Below the pieces are notes generated by a model. That model did no database searches. It was not told where the DNA came from and worked only from the letters and a program-made list of their open reading frames with translations. Made by a program: the position numbers and the translations under genes. Source: Oxytricha trifallax (lineage: Eukaryota; Ciliophora; Spirotrichea; Sporadotrichida; Oxytrichidae). Taken from it: a stretch of DNA of 64,000 bases. The stretch is from NCBI GenBank assembly GCA_000711775.1, contig ARYC01000113.1, forward strand, positions 1-64,000, in the 5' to 3' direction. This document shows positions 47,601 to 56,839 of the stretch, piece after piece (the first letter of the stretch is position 1; every line of letters starts with the position of its first letter).

Positions 47601-49662
47601 GTTCAATCTCCGATATCATAACTATATCATTTGAGTTTTCCCAGTGTTGCCTGACATATTGAGAGAGATCTTTAATTTCTCCTTTCTTTACTAGATCTGT
47701 AAACTCTACGAGCATCTCTTTTTTTGTTTTGCTTGATTATAAGGATGATGATCTTGATTTAGATGCTATAGCACATTTTTTTAGCTAATTGAATTTCGTG
47801 CTATCACCACCTATTTGTATAACATTTTAAGTCCTTGCTAGTATGTCTTTAATGCTTTTTTCTTCTACAGATACTATCTTAATGCCAAGTTGTTTGAGAA
47901 TCTTTGTTCCTAGGCTTTTTTCTTGAGTAAAGTGATTTCTGTGAAGCCCTATTGTGCCTGCAAAGCACTCAAACTCTATAAATGTGCGCTTATTTTCGAG
48001 ATCTTAAAGTATGCAGACATTCTCTATCCGTTTATTTATGTTCTTGAGCTGCTAAATCACTGGCTCAGAATTTTCAACACCGTATGGATAATCAGCTTAG
48101 TACAGATGAATGTGCCTAAAATTCATGGTAAAGTAAGACTTTTGATTGAAGATGCGAATGAATTCATGAATATATTAGCAATCACTTTCTCCATTAATTT
48201 TAATATTTAAATGATTATTTATAATTCATATACTTACATTACTTATTTGCTAATCTTAGATTATGGATTTGACAGCTGTCAATGTCAAATCTGTCAAATG
48301 TGTCAACTATAAATTTAATAATATTATTTTAATATTAAATCTGATTTATAATTATAATTAATTTGATTAAAATTAAAATCCGGAGAATTGACCAAAATCT
48401 TCTGTCAAATGTGTCAACCTGTCAAATCGCCCTATAATACACGGGAGTTTCACAATATCCTTATGTCAAATCCGTCAAATGACTTTTTTAAACATTTTTA
48501 AGTCAATCCGGTAATAATGTAACCGAAACACTAAGTAACATAACGGTAAGTCACATGAACCAAATTATATCTAGAAGACAGCCAAATTAGTGGCAGTTAG
48601 ATATACTTGATATTTAAATTAGTCATTTATTTTTTAATTTCCCCAATTCAATTCTATTTTAGCAATAATAAAAATACAAGATATTCAAGCCATTCTGAAA
48701 TTATTATCAAACCTAAAATAATAAATTTATACAATTGGTCAGTTATATTCTTACTCATTAAAAAAGTCGGAATATAAAATAAGAAAGTCGAAAATTGTTC
48801 ATTTTTCCCATCGTAAAAACTGATAATTCTAAGACTCCAATACAAAGGCATGCACATCTAAACGTATGATTAAATATATTCTGACAAATTTTGTTGAATT
48901 TAATAAAATTTGAAAATATTGAAAAATATTAGTAGGACTTATCCAATTTTTTTGTAATACTTACCATCATTAAATGTCTCATTCTTGTTTTTAAAGTTTT
49001 AGCTTGCTTTAGAGTACCAATAATAGATATTAGACTCAGTAATGTTGATATGATTTGTAAATGTATTGCAATCACAAACTTATGATAAATTAATTTGATA
49101 TAGATCGAGACATTAAACAACCATCTAATTAGCAAGAATCATAGCCAATAACAAATAAATCGAAAATTGCCATTGTTAGAATAAACATTCTAATTGAGTA
49201 TATTGCGTTTGGTAGGAGAGATTTTTCATATAAAATGATTATAATATTGCAAAGAAATTTGGGGACACTATTTATTCCAAAAATAAGTATAATAAAATGC
49301 TAGTGAATCTATCCTTAAATTGAAGCATGAAATTAGTTTTATAGCGATTATCCCCAACGAATAAGTTCCATCTGTCACTTTTTAGGGATTTTTCTCTAAG
49401 ACTTGATATTTAATTCTATTAAGCATGCCCTCCTAAACTTCCTCCAGCTTATCTCTTTGCTTAGGCGGAAACGATTTATTTTTAATTTACAAAACTTAAA
49501 AGTAATATCATCATTTTTATGTCAAATTATTAAAAATTTTATATAAACGACCACTCTTGATTTTACAGCAGGTACTGGTGAGGAGTTTCTTGAAGCTCCT
49601 TGTGCAGGTTGTTACGACCCAGATGGTTTTGAACCTTTGCCCTTGATATTGAATCTTGTCAT
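35120..49662 (-). CDS. Scrambled hybrid histidine-kinase-like gene
   Basis: A large minus-strand gene. Candidate starts are MTRFNIKGKGSKPSG (49662) or MKNLSYQTQY (49229). Hydrophobic segments follow (FIILGLIIISEWLEYLVF at about 48690; VVLYVIAFAIF near 46120), then a PAS-like block (NAQPHPIVIVN; GQIQFCNQPFEQML) and helical linkers. Next is an ATPase-type block: PEKLSGDLQRFRLALQAVSEF at 44610 and LITHLDGTFAITTIEPP at 44040. The usual N-box Asn is absent and no phospho-acceptor His was found. After a Gln/Asn-rich linker (39370-37690) comes a receiver domain: VLIAEDNIMISMCLQELLK, FDLILMDIYMPEMNGYE (phospho-acceptor Asp kept) and the YDKTMT Lys. It ends INLLC-TGA at 36322. Typical GTAAG...TAG introns occur. 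TBE D and a Rep element interrupt it. It is probably a signalling protein with a functional receiver and a degenerate kinase. Confidence 0.85.
36322..36869 (-). other. Receiver MDS holding the phospho-acceptor Asp
   Basis: Reads QELLKQMDYTPIEAKDGKIA, a GTAAGT...ATAG intron (about 36724-36775), LVFDLILMDIYMPEMNGYE, a second intron (GTAAGC...ATAG near 36530-36580), CLEAGMNDLYDKTMT and the C-terminus. It must follow the displaced MDS at 35120-35653. Confidence 0.85.
39466..40530 (+). CDS. TBE D DDE transposase, intact
   Basis: A single open frame of 354 codons (TAA/TAG as Gln) from MRDKNSKLLGSIYDEE to YKQVLQLS-TGA, matching the size expected for the 42-kDa TBE protein. The N-terminal part is helix-rich and likely binds DNA (VKPVLNYKSIALLLKRSPST, a helix-turn-helix-like stretch). 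The catalytic triad is complete: FIHADEAVFTF, ILFVDNLSVHKT and PQLNGIEFYW. This places it with Tc1/mariner-like DDE enzymes. Start chosen because it is the only in-frame ATG before the first conserved block, about 80 bp inside the terminus. It is read away from the left telomere-like end and converges on the 22-kDa ORF, with TGA codons 10 bases apart. TBE transposases are implicated in germline DNA elimination. Confidence 0.95.
40540..41324 (-). CDS. TBE D 22-kDa ORF with a 26-nt intron
   Basis: Starts MESMNDGMKRVQAQELIQRF and contains VVGLFLPTMEGTKISFLRAIL, EISVTNLYDGAM and LPEINYFFGIL. The intron at 40771-40796 on the minus strand (GTAAG...TTTTTAG) links YISS to KFGTGIFLMKEQ, as in TBE B and TBE C. 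One base seems missing in a short A run between SHKK and RYSISSEDKDKQ (near 40895), so the copy is either slightly damaged or misread there. It ends at ATG-TGA next to 40540. No known domain is recognised; a conserved acidic and basic C-terminus (KRRNLG, EEK-rich) is visible. Confidence 0.82.
41889..43331 (+). pseudogene. TBE D zinc-finger/pseudokinase ORF
   Basis: Starts MNANILRKTTALPSNQ. Two C2H2-type fingers lie at about 42130-42330 (CEKCERDFTHKSSWYRHMK, then a CFEC finger), with frame breaks nearby. The kinase-like part is largely open: HRNLKPENIMLN at about 42890, where the catalytic Asp is Asn, then DFNRALRVEVSRLGR and MGTPGYYPEREDW. It ends RPLPHDPKVHFE-TGA at 43329-43331. A frame offset lies near 42630. 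The HRN change argues against catalysis. Confidence 0.8.
46313..48668. mobile_element. Rep/SF3-helicase element with about 430-bp terminal inverted repeats
   Basis: Left arm about 46313-46757 and right arm about 48223-48668 are near-perfect inverted copies, from ATTGCTAAAATAGAATTG inward to GTAATGTAAGTATATGAATT. The arms contain short iterated words (TTTGACA, seven or more copies per arm). ATAAAA flanks both sides and may be the target duplication, though it is low in complexity. Between the arms is one long minus-strand gene. The element splits the N-terminal membrane region of the histidine-kinase-like gene. Confidence 0.85.
46843..48126 (-). CDS. Rep-like protein with SF3 helicase domain
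   Basis: An uninterrupted frame of 427 codons from MNFRHIHLYQADYP to TIIQNLID-TGA. The C-terminal half has the superfamily-3 helicase motifs: Walker A GTADTGKTS (about 47350), Walker B IVLMDEMND (about 47235), a B'-like KRLLEGKGYSTETKYGE and motif C VVITTN. The N-terminal third looks like a rolling-circle initiator that has lost key residues: a motif-I-like IHLYQADYP, a region ENKRTFIEFECF where the HUH histidines would be expected, and no clear catalytic Tyr-x-x-Lys. The family resembles Rep proteins of CRESS-type or parvo-type replicons carried in eukaryotic genomes. It is probably the element's own replication protein. The open frame suggests recent activity or selection. The start could lie a few codons further up, but no in-frame ATG is there. 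Confidence 0.82.
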
Positions 49663-50279
49663 TTTTATTTTTATAATCTCTAATCACTATTATTCTTTTA
49701 TATATATATATTTTTCCTATTTAATTTTCTGTGAAATTAATTTGAAATAATGAGAAAAAAAATTGAAAAATAATTCATATTTTTGATATTTTTTAGTTTA
49801 TATATTAATTAATATAAGATAAAATAATTAAAACTATATTATATCTATTTCAAATTCATATATTTTATATGTTATATTTATTCAATAAATAATTATATAA
49901 AAATGGTAATACTCTTTATATAATTAAAAATTGAATAATAATTAAATTAAAAATAAGAATAGAATTAATAAACAATAATAAAAAGTTATAGTTGATTTGG
50001 AAAAATTAGATTATCATAAAAATTAATATAATTTATGATAGTTTAAGCTTATTTCACATATGGAATTATAAATGGATTATTTATCAATTGAGTTTAAATT
50101 AGCTAATTTTACTTTCCAATGATTGTATAGCTTTTCTTATCATAAAAATATTTAATTTATATGTTATTTAATTTCATAAAAATGTATAATGATTTAATCA
50201 AATTAGAAATTTTTCATGACATTAATATATAATAATATTTAAATTATTAAAAATATCAAATCATTAATAATTGAGGAAT
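49663..50279. other. AT-rich spacer between divergent genes
   Basis: It lies between the minus-strand histidine-kinase-like gene and the plus-strand BTB gene, so both promoters should be here. Very AT-rich, with no defined motif. Confidence 0.4.
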
Positions 50280-53200
50280 ATGATAAAAGTTAAGCAACTA
50301 ATTTAAGAAATCAAAGATAACTCAGATGCTACTATTGGTTTTAGCGGTAGCACTAGTCTAGTAGGTGGGATAAATTCCACGGCAGAACCAGCTACAAAAG
50401 CATTGAATTCTCCAAAAAATAATGGATTCTAAAGTGCTAATGGATTAATGTAACAAGCTAAACTTAGAAATACTACTCATACTAACATGAACAGAGTGTG
50501 AGTATTTTCTGAGTTTAGCTTTTATATTAATGTTTTAGCACTTTAGAATTCATTATTTTTTTGAAATTATGCTTTTTTAGTTGGTTCTGTCTTGGAATTT
50601 ATCGCACCTACTAGACTAGTGCTACCTTAAAAGCAATTGTAGCATCTGATTATTTTATTTGTTAAGTTAGTGTTAACTTTGAAGAAGTTATTTTTACTGA
50701 TGTCATTTTCATAATTGATGGTGGGTAAGCTGAAATAGCTATTTCAAGAACTATAATGTAACAAAGATCACCATATTTTCGCTCACTAATAAAGAGTTTA
50801 GATTTAACTAAGGTAAAATTAATAAAATTTTGTTAGCGTGCTTTTAGCAAAGAAATTATGATAATTAAAAAATCAAATTAGGCTTACTTAGATTCCATAT
50901 TATATTGAGAAATTAAACAATCAATAATTTTATTGATAATTTCTATTATTTTAGTAAATCAGAATTCTTTTGCCTAAATGGGTAAGAACTTAGTTTTTCT
51001 AAATGTTTGCCGACTACTTAAAGCTAGAATCAATTCAAAATTATCAAGACGCTTAAAACCTGCTAAAACCTCAATCTTTAGAAAACATTCAGCGTCTGCT
51101 TTGGCTTGCTGATTTCTTCTAAATCTTAGATTTCTAGAGAATACTTATTAATGAGATAATAGTCCCAAGATTAACTCCTGAATATGCTCTTCAATACTAC
51201 TCTGATGTTTTGAAGAAGTTAAGAAATAGCTAAATTGCGCTATAAAACATATAAAAATAGATTTAATCGAGAGATAAAAACAGCTAAAACTTCATTGAAT
51301 AAGGATTTAAAAATGAAATCATCGAATTATGGGAGAGTTTTAAAGTGCAAATTATTCAATATATGTCTGTGAACATCCCTTTAATGATAGATTTAGATAA
51401 ATTTATGGAAATTGATCACAATTTAATCGATAGCATGGTAAATAATTACTTATAGCTTAATAAAAATAAAGAAATGGACTAAACTTAAATGAGAAAGTTA
51501 GCAGAATTTATTATTTATAAGCTGTAGCATGGTAGATATTTAAACTCTAAAATTCAACAGGGATAGTATAACTGTATAAGAAATGCGAAAGAGAGTAAAT
51601 AGCTACTTTGGGAAGTTGTATTTAATGAAGATAATAAATTAATGATATAAGAAAAGAAGTTAGTAAAAATAGAAAAATTTAGGTAGAATGCATAATACAC
51701 TTTATGAATATTAATTAATTAAATTAAATCAAATTATCAAATTAAAAATCTTAAAAACTTAATTATTTATTAGGCGTAGACTACCGAACAAAATATTGCG
51801 TTTCATCGGTAGCCTACGGTATAAATTCATGTATGTAAAATTATTTTAAATCAATCAAATTATTATATTGAAAGTTAAATTTTTTAAATCCTTGATTTAT
51901 TAAACAATTTTAATCGATAATTTATTTAAAGATTTTACATATTCAATGTTAAGAAACTTTTCGGATATAAATTTAAATCAATGGAATTTCAAATATATGA
52001 AATTCAAAATAACATTTGATATTTATCATCTCATTTTGTTCTACTCTCATAAATTTGTATTTTACATTTGCAAATATCAAAAAATAATTTTATATAATTG
52101 TTTAAATTTTATTCTCTCTTTAAAATGCTCAAAATTAGAATTATTTAATTTCAATTATTTTTATTTAATTAATAAACTTTCGTTTATAATATTTCTGATG
52201 TATGAATTAAGTCTTTAATCATGAATTTTATTTTCATATTTATTGAGAAAATTTATTCAAAATAATGATAATTAGGATTCAAAATAATTAATCAGAAAAT
52301 TTCAAAATGAACTTTAAAATTTTACGAAATTAAAAAACAAAAAGAAAATATTGAAGTCGAAATTCTCAATTTATTATATTTTAAAAAGAACTTTAATCCT
52401 ATCGATTATTTGTTTAAAAATTGTAAAATAAAGTTGAAATGAAAGATTAGATATGAAAATTAAAGATTTTGAAAATTTTTGATTTAAAAAATATTTAAGT
52501 TATAAAAAAATAGATCATTTGTGAAATATAAATCCACCTCTGGAGTTTTGAAAATTCAAAATCAATCAAATTCAACTTTCTAATGTAAATAAAATATTTA
52601 TTAAAAATGAAAAAATTAAAAATATAATAATTTGATTGATTTAAAATAATTTTACAATCATGAATTTATACCGTAGGCTACCGATGAAACGCGATATTTT
52701 GTTCGGTAGTCTACGCCTAATAAATAATTAAGTTTTTAAGGTTTTTAATTTGATAATTTGATTTAATTTAATTAATTAATATTCATAAAGTGTATTATGC
52801 ATTCTACAACTGCCTTAATTTTTCTATTTTTACTAAGTCTCATGAGTTTAAGCTTTTTAGTTAATACACTTGTCAACTATAATAAATTTAATGTTCAAAT
52901 AAAATTTAAAGATTTTCATTATAATCGCATAACTAGACAGTAATACAGTTCAAATAAGTATCGCTTAATCAAAAGATTAAATAATTAGCACAGCAATAAC
53001 AGAAAACTTAAGCACATAAAACTCTAAGAGTAATTTAAGAAACATTAGAATTTAAGATAATGAATTATTTATCAATGATAAGACTCCTCCCTAAAGCCAG
53101 TTGAAAAAGAGATATATTGATTAACTTTCGAAGTTTAAATCCAGATCGTCTAATTTTAGCAGGCAAACTGCAGGCTCTGCGAAAGCTGCCAATTCCAATA

Positions 53201-54678
53201 AATTTAGTTTCAGTAATATGATGCAAAATTATGCTTCAATTGTAGAGTAGAAACGTAATAAATCCTAATCTAGCCTTAAACCATCCATTTCTGGTAAACC
53301 TTAAATGAAGATATAAACGATAAAATTCTTTTTAATGCATCTTAAGTTTAACAACACCTAAAGGTTCGAACCTAAAATTAAAACTACCACATCAACTAAA
53401 AATTAAGTAAAACGTTCTATGACTACTTAACATACACCTTAAAGTTAATCAAAAACAATCATTAATCAACAAGTTAAGTAAGACTTAAACCCAAATAAGT
53501 TCCAATTATTTATTATAAAATTAAAAATTAATGACTATGAAACAATTAAGAAACCTCTATTAATGATTAATAACAGCTTTAAATTTGATTAAATTTGACA
53601 TACAATTTAAAAGAGACAAATTTATCCAACAACTCTGCCCTTAAAACTTAATGTCTAGATTGAGAAAGATTTTAGAACTGAATTAACATTCGATTATTTA
53701 CATAATGAAATCATGAATGAGAGATTCGAACTTATTAGGCAACTTGAAATTTCTTAATTAAATTCATTGTTTAGAACAATTAAAGAAGAAGATCTTAAAA
53801 TTAAGTTCCTTGATAAAATAGCAGGCCCTCTAAATCTATAAGAAATTGAGTAATAATTATTGCATCTTATAAATTGGGATGAAGTGGGTACTCAAATTCT
53901 TCTAAGCATAATAAAACATGGAAAAGAAATTTGTAAGTCAGTAGCGTTTAAGTAAAAATGTAAATACTAACTAAGAATGAGAAAAGAGCTATCGTTTAAT
54001 TCAAGCTTAAATACTAGCGTTGTCCCAAGCAAAAGAAATTCTTTATCAAAGGATGGGCACATGAAAATGTAGAGCATATATAATGAAAACAATAATTTTA
54101 AGTACTCGATGAGTTTTGCATCTCCAAGGGATTAAGAGAAGATCAATCTTGAAAAAGTAATGATAAATACAAAGCAAGCTCAGACGACTAAAAATAGGAA
54201 AACCCAAAGTATGAATGTGTAAAATGCTTAAAGCAAAAAGGAACTTTCTAAGAAGATAGTCGACTCGATTTTAAACTCACCAAGCAACTCAGGTTAACCA
54301 AAAAGTAAAATAGTAAGTCGTTAAGACTCTAGAGAAAAATCTTAAAATTTCTCTAGTCCTTTTAAGCAACTTAATATCAATCAATACAATTCTTAGAAAC
54401 AACAGGCACTTAAAAAGGAAGTGAAATAGAGTTTTATTCTCAAAGCAAAAACTCATGAGGGTGGTACAGGAGGAAGTCATAGCATTAATGTGTATAATTC
54501 TAAGCCTTAAACATAAAATTTAAGTTAATAAGTAAATGTTATTCTATCTTAGATTAAAATATTTAAAATTAATAGACTATTTTTTATGTGAAAAAGTATG
54601 TACCAAATCAGTATTAATTTATTATAGGAGAATGCAAATATTCTTTGTAATTAAATCAAATAGAGACTAAGTCTTTGA
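50280..54678 (+). CDS. BTB/POZ-domain protein with long low-complexity tail
   Basis: ATG at 50280 gives MIKVKQLIQEIKDNSDAT, then a Ser/Gly/Asn stretch to 50500. After an IES comes the BTB core DVIFIIDGGQAEIAISRTIM (about 50700) and QQRSPYFRSLIKSLDL. A further gap leads to LPKWVRTQFF, then LLWLADFFQILDFQRILI, which reads like the BTB end and BACK-type helices. The frame is open to about 51707, then a foldback IES intervenes. Downstream coding resumes (about 52930) with Ser/Asn/Lys-rich sequence and a helical block (LTFDYLHNEIMNERFELIRQ; 53620-54000) and ends after a GTAAATG...ATAG intron at 54678. A 10-bp IES with pointer AAATTTGA (near 53594) and a missing C in a CCC run near 53640 are needed to keep frame. 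Whether the parts before and after the foldback are one gene is likely but unproven. BTB proteins often serve as Cullin-3 adaptors. Confidence 0.72.
50322..50660. repeat. Inverted copy of the first BTB MDS inside the next IES
   Basis: The stretch CAGATGCTACTATTGG... at 50328 has a diverged reverse complement ending CAATTGTAGCATCTG at about 50650, including GCACTAGTCTAGTAGGTG and its complement. The left arm is coding (SGSTSLVGGINSTAEP); the right arm is not open. Confidence 0.75.
51659..52836. mobile_element. Foldback in the BTB gene whose outer arms copy the MDS end
   Basis: The arms run from TTAGTAAAAATAGAAAAATT at 51659 inward through GCGTAGACTACCGAACAAAA at 51774 to about 51890, and mirror-image from about 52620 to 52836. 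The outermost part is the end of the upstream MDS (EKKLVKIEKFR). The inner part is GC-richer and well preserved (GTAGCCTACGGTATAAATTC). The central 700 bp are AT-rich and without coding signal. Confidence 0.8.
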
Positions 54679-54899
54679 ATTTAGTAATTATAATACTTTC
54701 GAGATCCTTCCGAAAATTGGTGCAATTTTTAGATTAAAACTTATTTATTCTCTCGGGCTCAAAAATATTTAATTATTCAGATTATAAAAATTTGTTTTAG
54801 AACTAATAATGTTACTCAATATACCTGATTTACAGAGGATTGACCATCCCCTAAATCAGCAAATAGGTAAGCTTAAGTTAACCTAAAAAGAATATTATC

Positions 54900-55598
54900 A
54901 TGAAAAAAGCTTAAGTTTAAAAGCCAAAAGGGCATAAGAAAACATTTAGCCAACCTCATTTCTAAATTCCAACTATCACTATTAACAATAACAATCAAAA
55001 TTTTAATAATCTATCAAACCTAGATATTTCAGGTGATGCCAGCAGCCTAGACCTCTCGAAGATTTTCACAGGTTTGAATTAAACTCCAATCGGTCACTTG
55101 AACACTTCTGGTCCAAATACAAATTTTTCTAAATAACTAGCCAATTAAAATCAAAACATTCTTGGCAGCAGCTCTTAACAATCATATCCTTCAAGATTAA
55201 GTTCTTATGGAAACTAGTAATAGTAAAATCTAACACCACCAAGCTAAATGTAAGGGCCCCTTTTTAATTGGTAAAATCAATAAATGTCTCACATTCAAAC
55301 AATGAATGATCCTAATAGAACTCCTGGTTTCTAAAACAAACAGATGGTACAAAATTATGAGGAATTGTATCTTAAGGAACCATAAATAATAAATGCGAAT
55401 ATCTAAAATAATAATAATAGATAATAGCTACCTCATAGCATGCCTAACTCATTGTAAAATACATTGAATTAACCTATTAACTTGCAAAATATGCTAAATA
55501 ACATAAATTAGAGATAATAGTAACAGTTGCAGTAAAATAATATTCATAAACCTTCATTTGTCATTAATCTTAATGAACTTTCAAAGCAAATTTATTGA
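54900..55598 (+). CDS. Asn/Gln-rich protein, single open frame
   Basis: 232 codons from MKKAQVQKPKGHKKTF to NLNELSKQIY-TGA. A basic N-terminus is followed by NN and QQ runs and short Ser/Thr/Pro pieces (NLDISGDASSLDLSKIF, TPPSQMQGPLFNWQNQQ). No domain is recognised. It starts 221 bp after the BTB gene stop, so it could also be a further MDS of that gene joined by an unseen pointer. Coding reality is supported by the long frame and biased composition. Confidence 0.65.
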
Positions 55599-55760
55599 TA
55601 AATTCAAATTACTTTTCAATACATGATTTTTATTTTTTTTACTTAATAATGAGAAAGTAAGTTTTGAGTAATATATTTTTCTTAAATAAATATATTAAAA
55701 TAGCAATAACAGTGAAACTTTGAATTTAATCTAAAATAATCTCCTTTTTATTAAAGCTTG

Positions 55761-56739
55761 TCATTCGGCTCTTTTCTTGCCTGGTGAGGTTTTGCTAAAG
55801 ACAATATCAACAACCTGTGTGAATACTTGCTTTCTAAGGTTTGCTGGAACCAAATATCTGGCATTATCCTTCTCAAATTAGGCAGTGAAGAGTTCCTGGG
55901 TAAGTTTGTCCTAGTCAGTGCCGAAGACGTCTAGTTAGAACTTCTCATAGATAAGTTTGTAAATATCTTCAAGCTCGTCGATCAGCCAGTTGCTCTTGTC
56001 CTCGCCACCTTCGCTCTTGCCATAGATGTCAATCATCATGACGTATGCGATTTCAAGCATCTTTTCGAAATACTCTGGAATGAGCACCTCGCTCTTTTAA
56101 ATATCAGTTACTTTCTCTGCGGTTTCCTTTGAATCGAGTTCGTTTGGCTTGATGACGCTATAGAAAGATTCAGCCTTCAGTTTTGGAGTGGCGGCGCAAT
56201 ATAAGATACCGACTAGTCTCAAGTATGGTAAGTAGATGATATTCTTGGTATTTTGAAGAAGCTTGTGGGTTAAGATTTTTCTTGAGACACTGTTCTCATC
56301 TTCGATATCATCTAAGAATTGGTTGTCCTTGAAGGTGTCTACAACTTGTTAGATTGTCATCTTATTGGTCTTCTCTCTAAGATAAAAATCTTACAATCTT
56401 CTCTCAAAATCATCAATTGCAACGCTACAGATGGCTAAGTTAGTTTGTAAGCCTTAAGAATAAAACTTTAAATTTAATGCCTTGATGGATAATGGAAAAT
56501 TTGTTCGTAAATTTAAATAAATTTTCTTGATAATTATAAATGGCTAAGTTATTTTCCATAAGTGTGATTTTTTGGGTCTCGCTGTCATCAGTATTATAGT
56601 TAAACTTATATCCCTTAACCTTAAGTCTAGCATAACTGTACTTCTTCTTAGCTGACTTGGCAACTTTCCCATAAAGAACACCTGCCTTCTCTTTCTTATC
56701 AGTAAGGCTCTCACGAGCTCCAGCACATTGATTTCCCAT
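55761..56739 (-). CDS. N-myristoylation-type protein of about 290 residues, two MDSs
   Basis: MDS 1 (56739-56540) codes MGNQCAGARESLTDKKEKAG through MENNLA, a start that fits N-myristoylation plus a palmitoylatable Cys. MDS 2 (56441-55761) continues CSVAIDDFERRLQDFYLREK, then TFKDNQFLDDIEDENSVSRK, YLPYLRLVGILYCAATPKLK and PEYFEKMLEIAYVMMIDIYG to SPGKKRAE-TGA. Codon use is richer in G and C than its neighbours, suggesting strong expression. The body is mostly helical and acidic. No family is recognised; a membrane-tethered Ca-binding or signalling role is only a guess. Confidence 0.85.
56431..56550 (-). other. IES with 11-bp pointer AACTTAGCCAT
   Basis: Forward ATGGCTAAGTT occurs at 56431-56441 and 56540-56550. 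Removing one copy and the 98 bp between joins ENNLAI to CSVAID in frame. The left part of the IES happens to stay open for 30 codons, which would mislead a gene caller. Confidence 0.88.
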
Positions 56740-56839
56740 ACTTTAATGATCAAATTTTAAATATAATTATCTATAATTCAATAATTAACTTACTACTTAA
56801 ATTATGAAACTTATATTTATTACTATCAAGACACCAATA

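Noticed and set aside
47923..48210. 95-codon plus-strand open frame
   Set aside because: It is the antisense shadow of the Rep-like gene, whose frame is continuous and has motifs.
56440..56560. 99-residue reading of the MGNQCAGA protein
   Set aside because: Its last 30 or so residues are read from IES DNA; the 11-bp pointer gives the true continuation.
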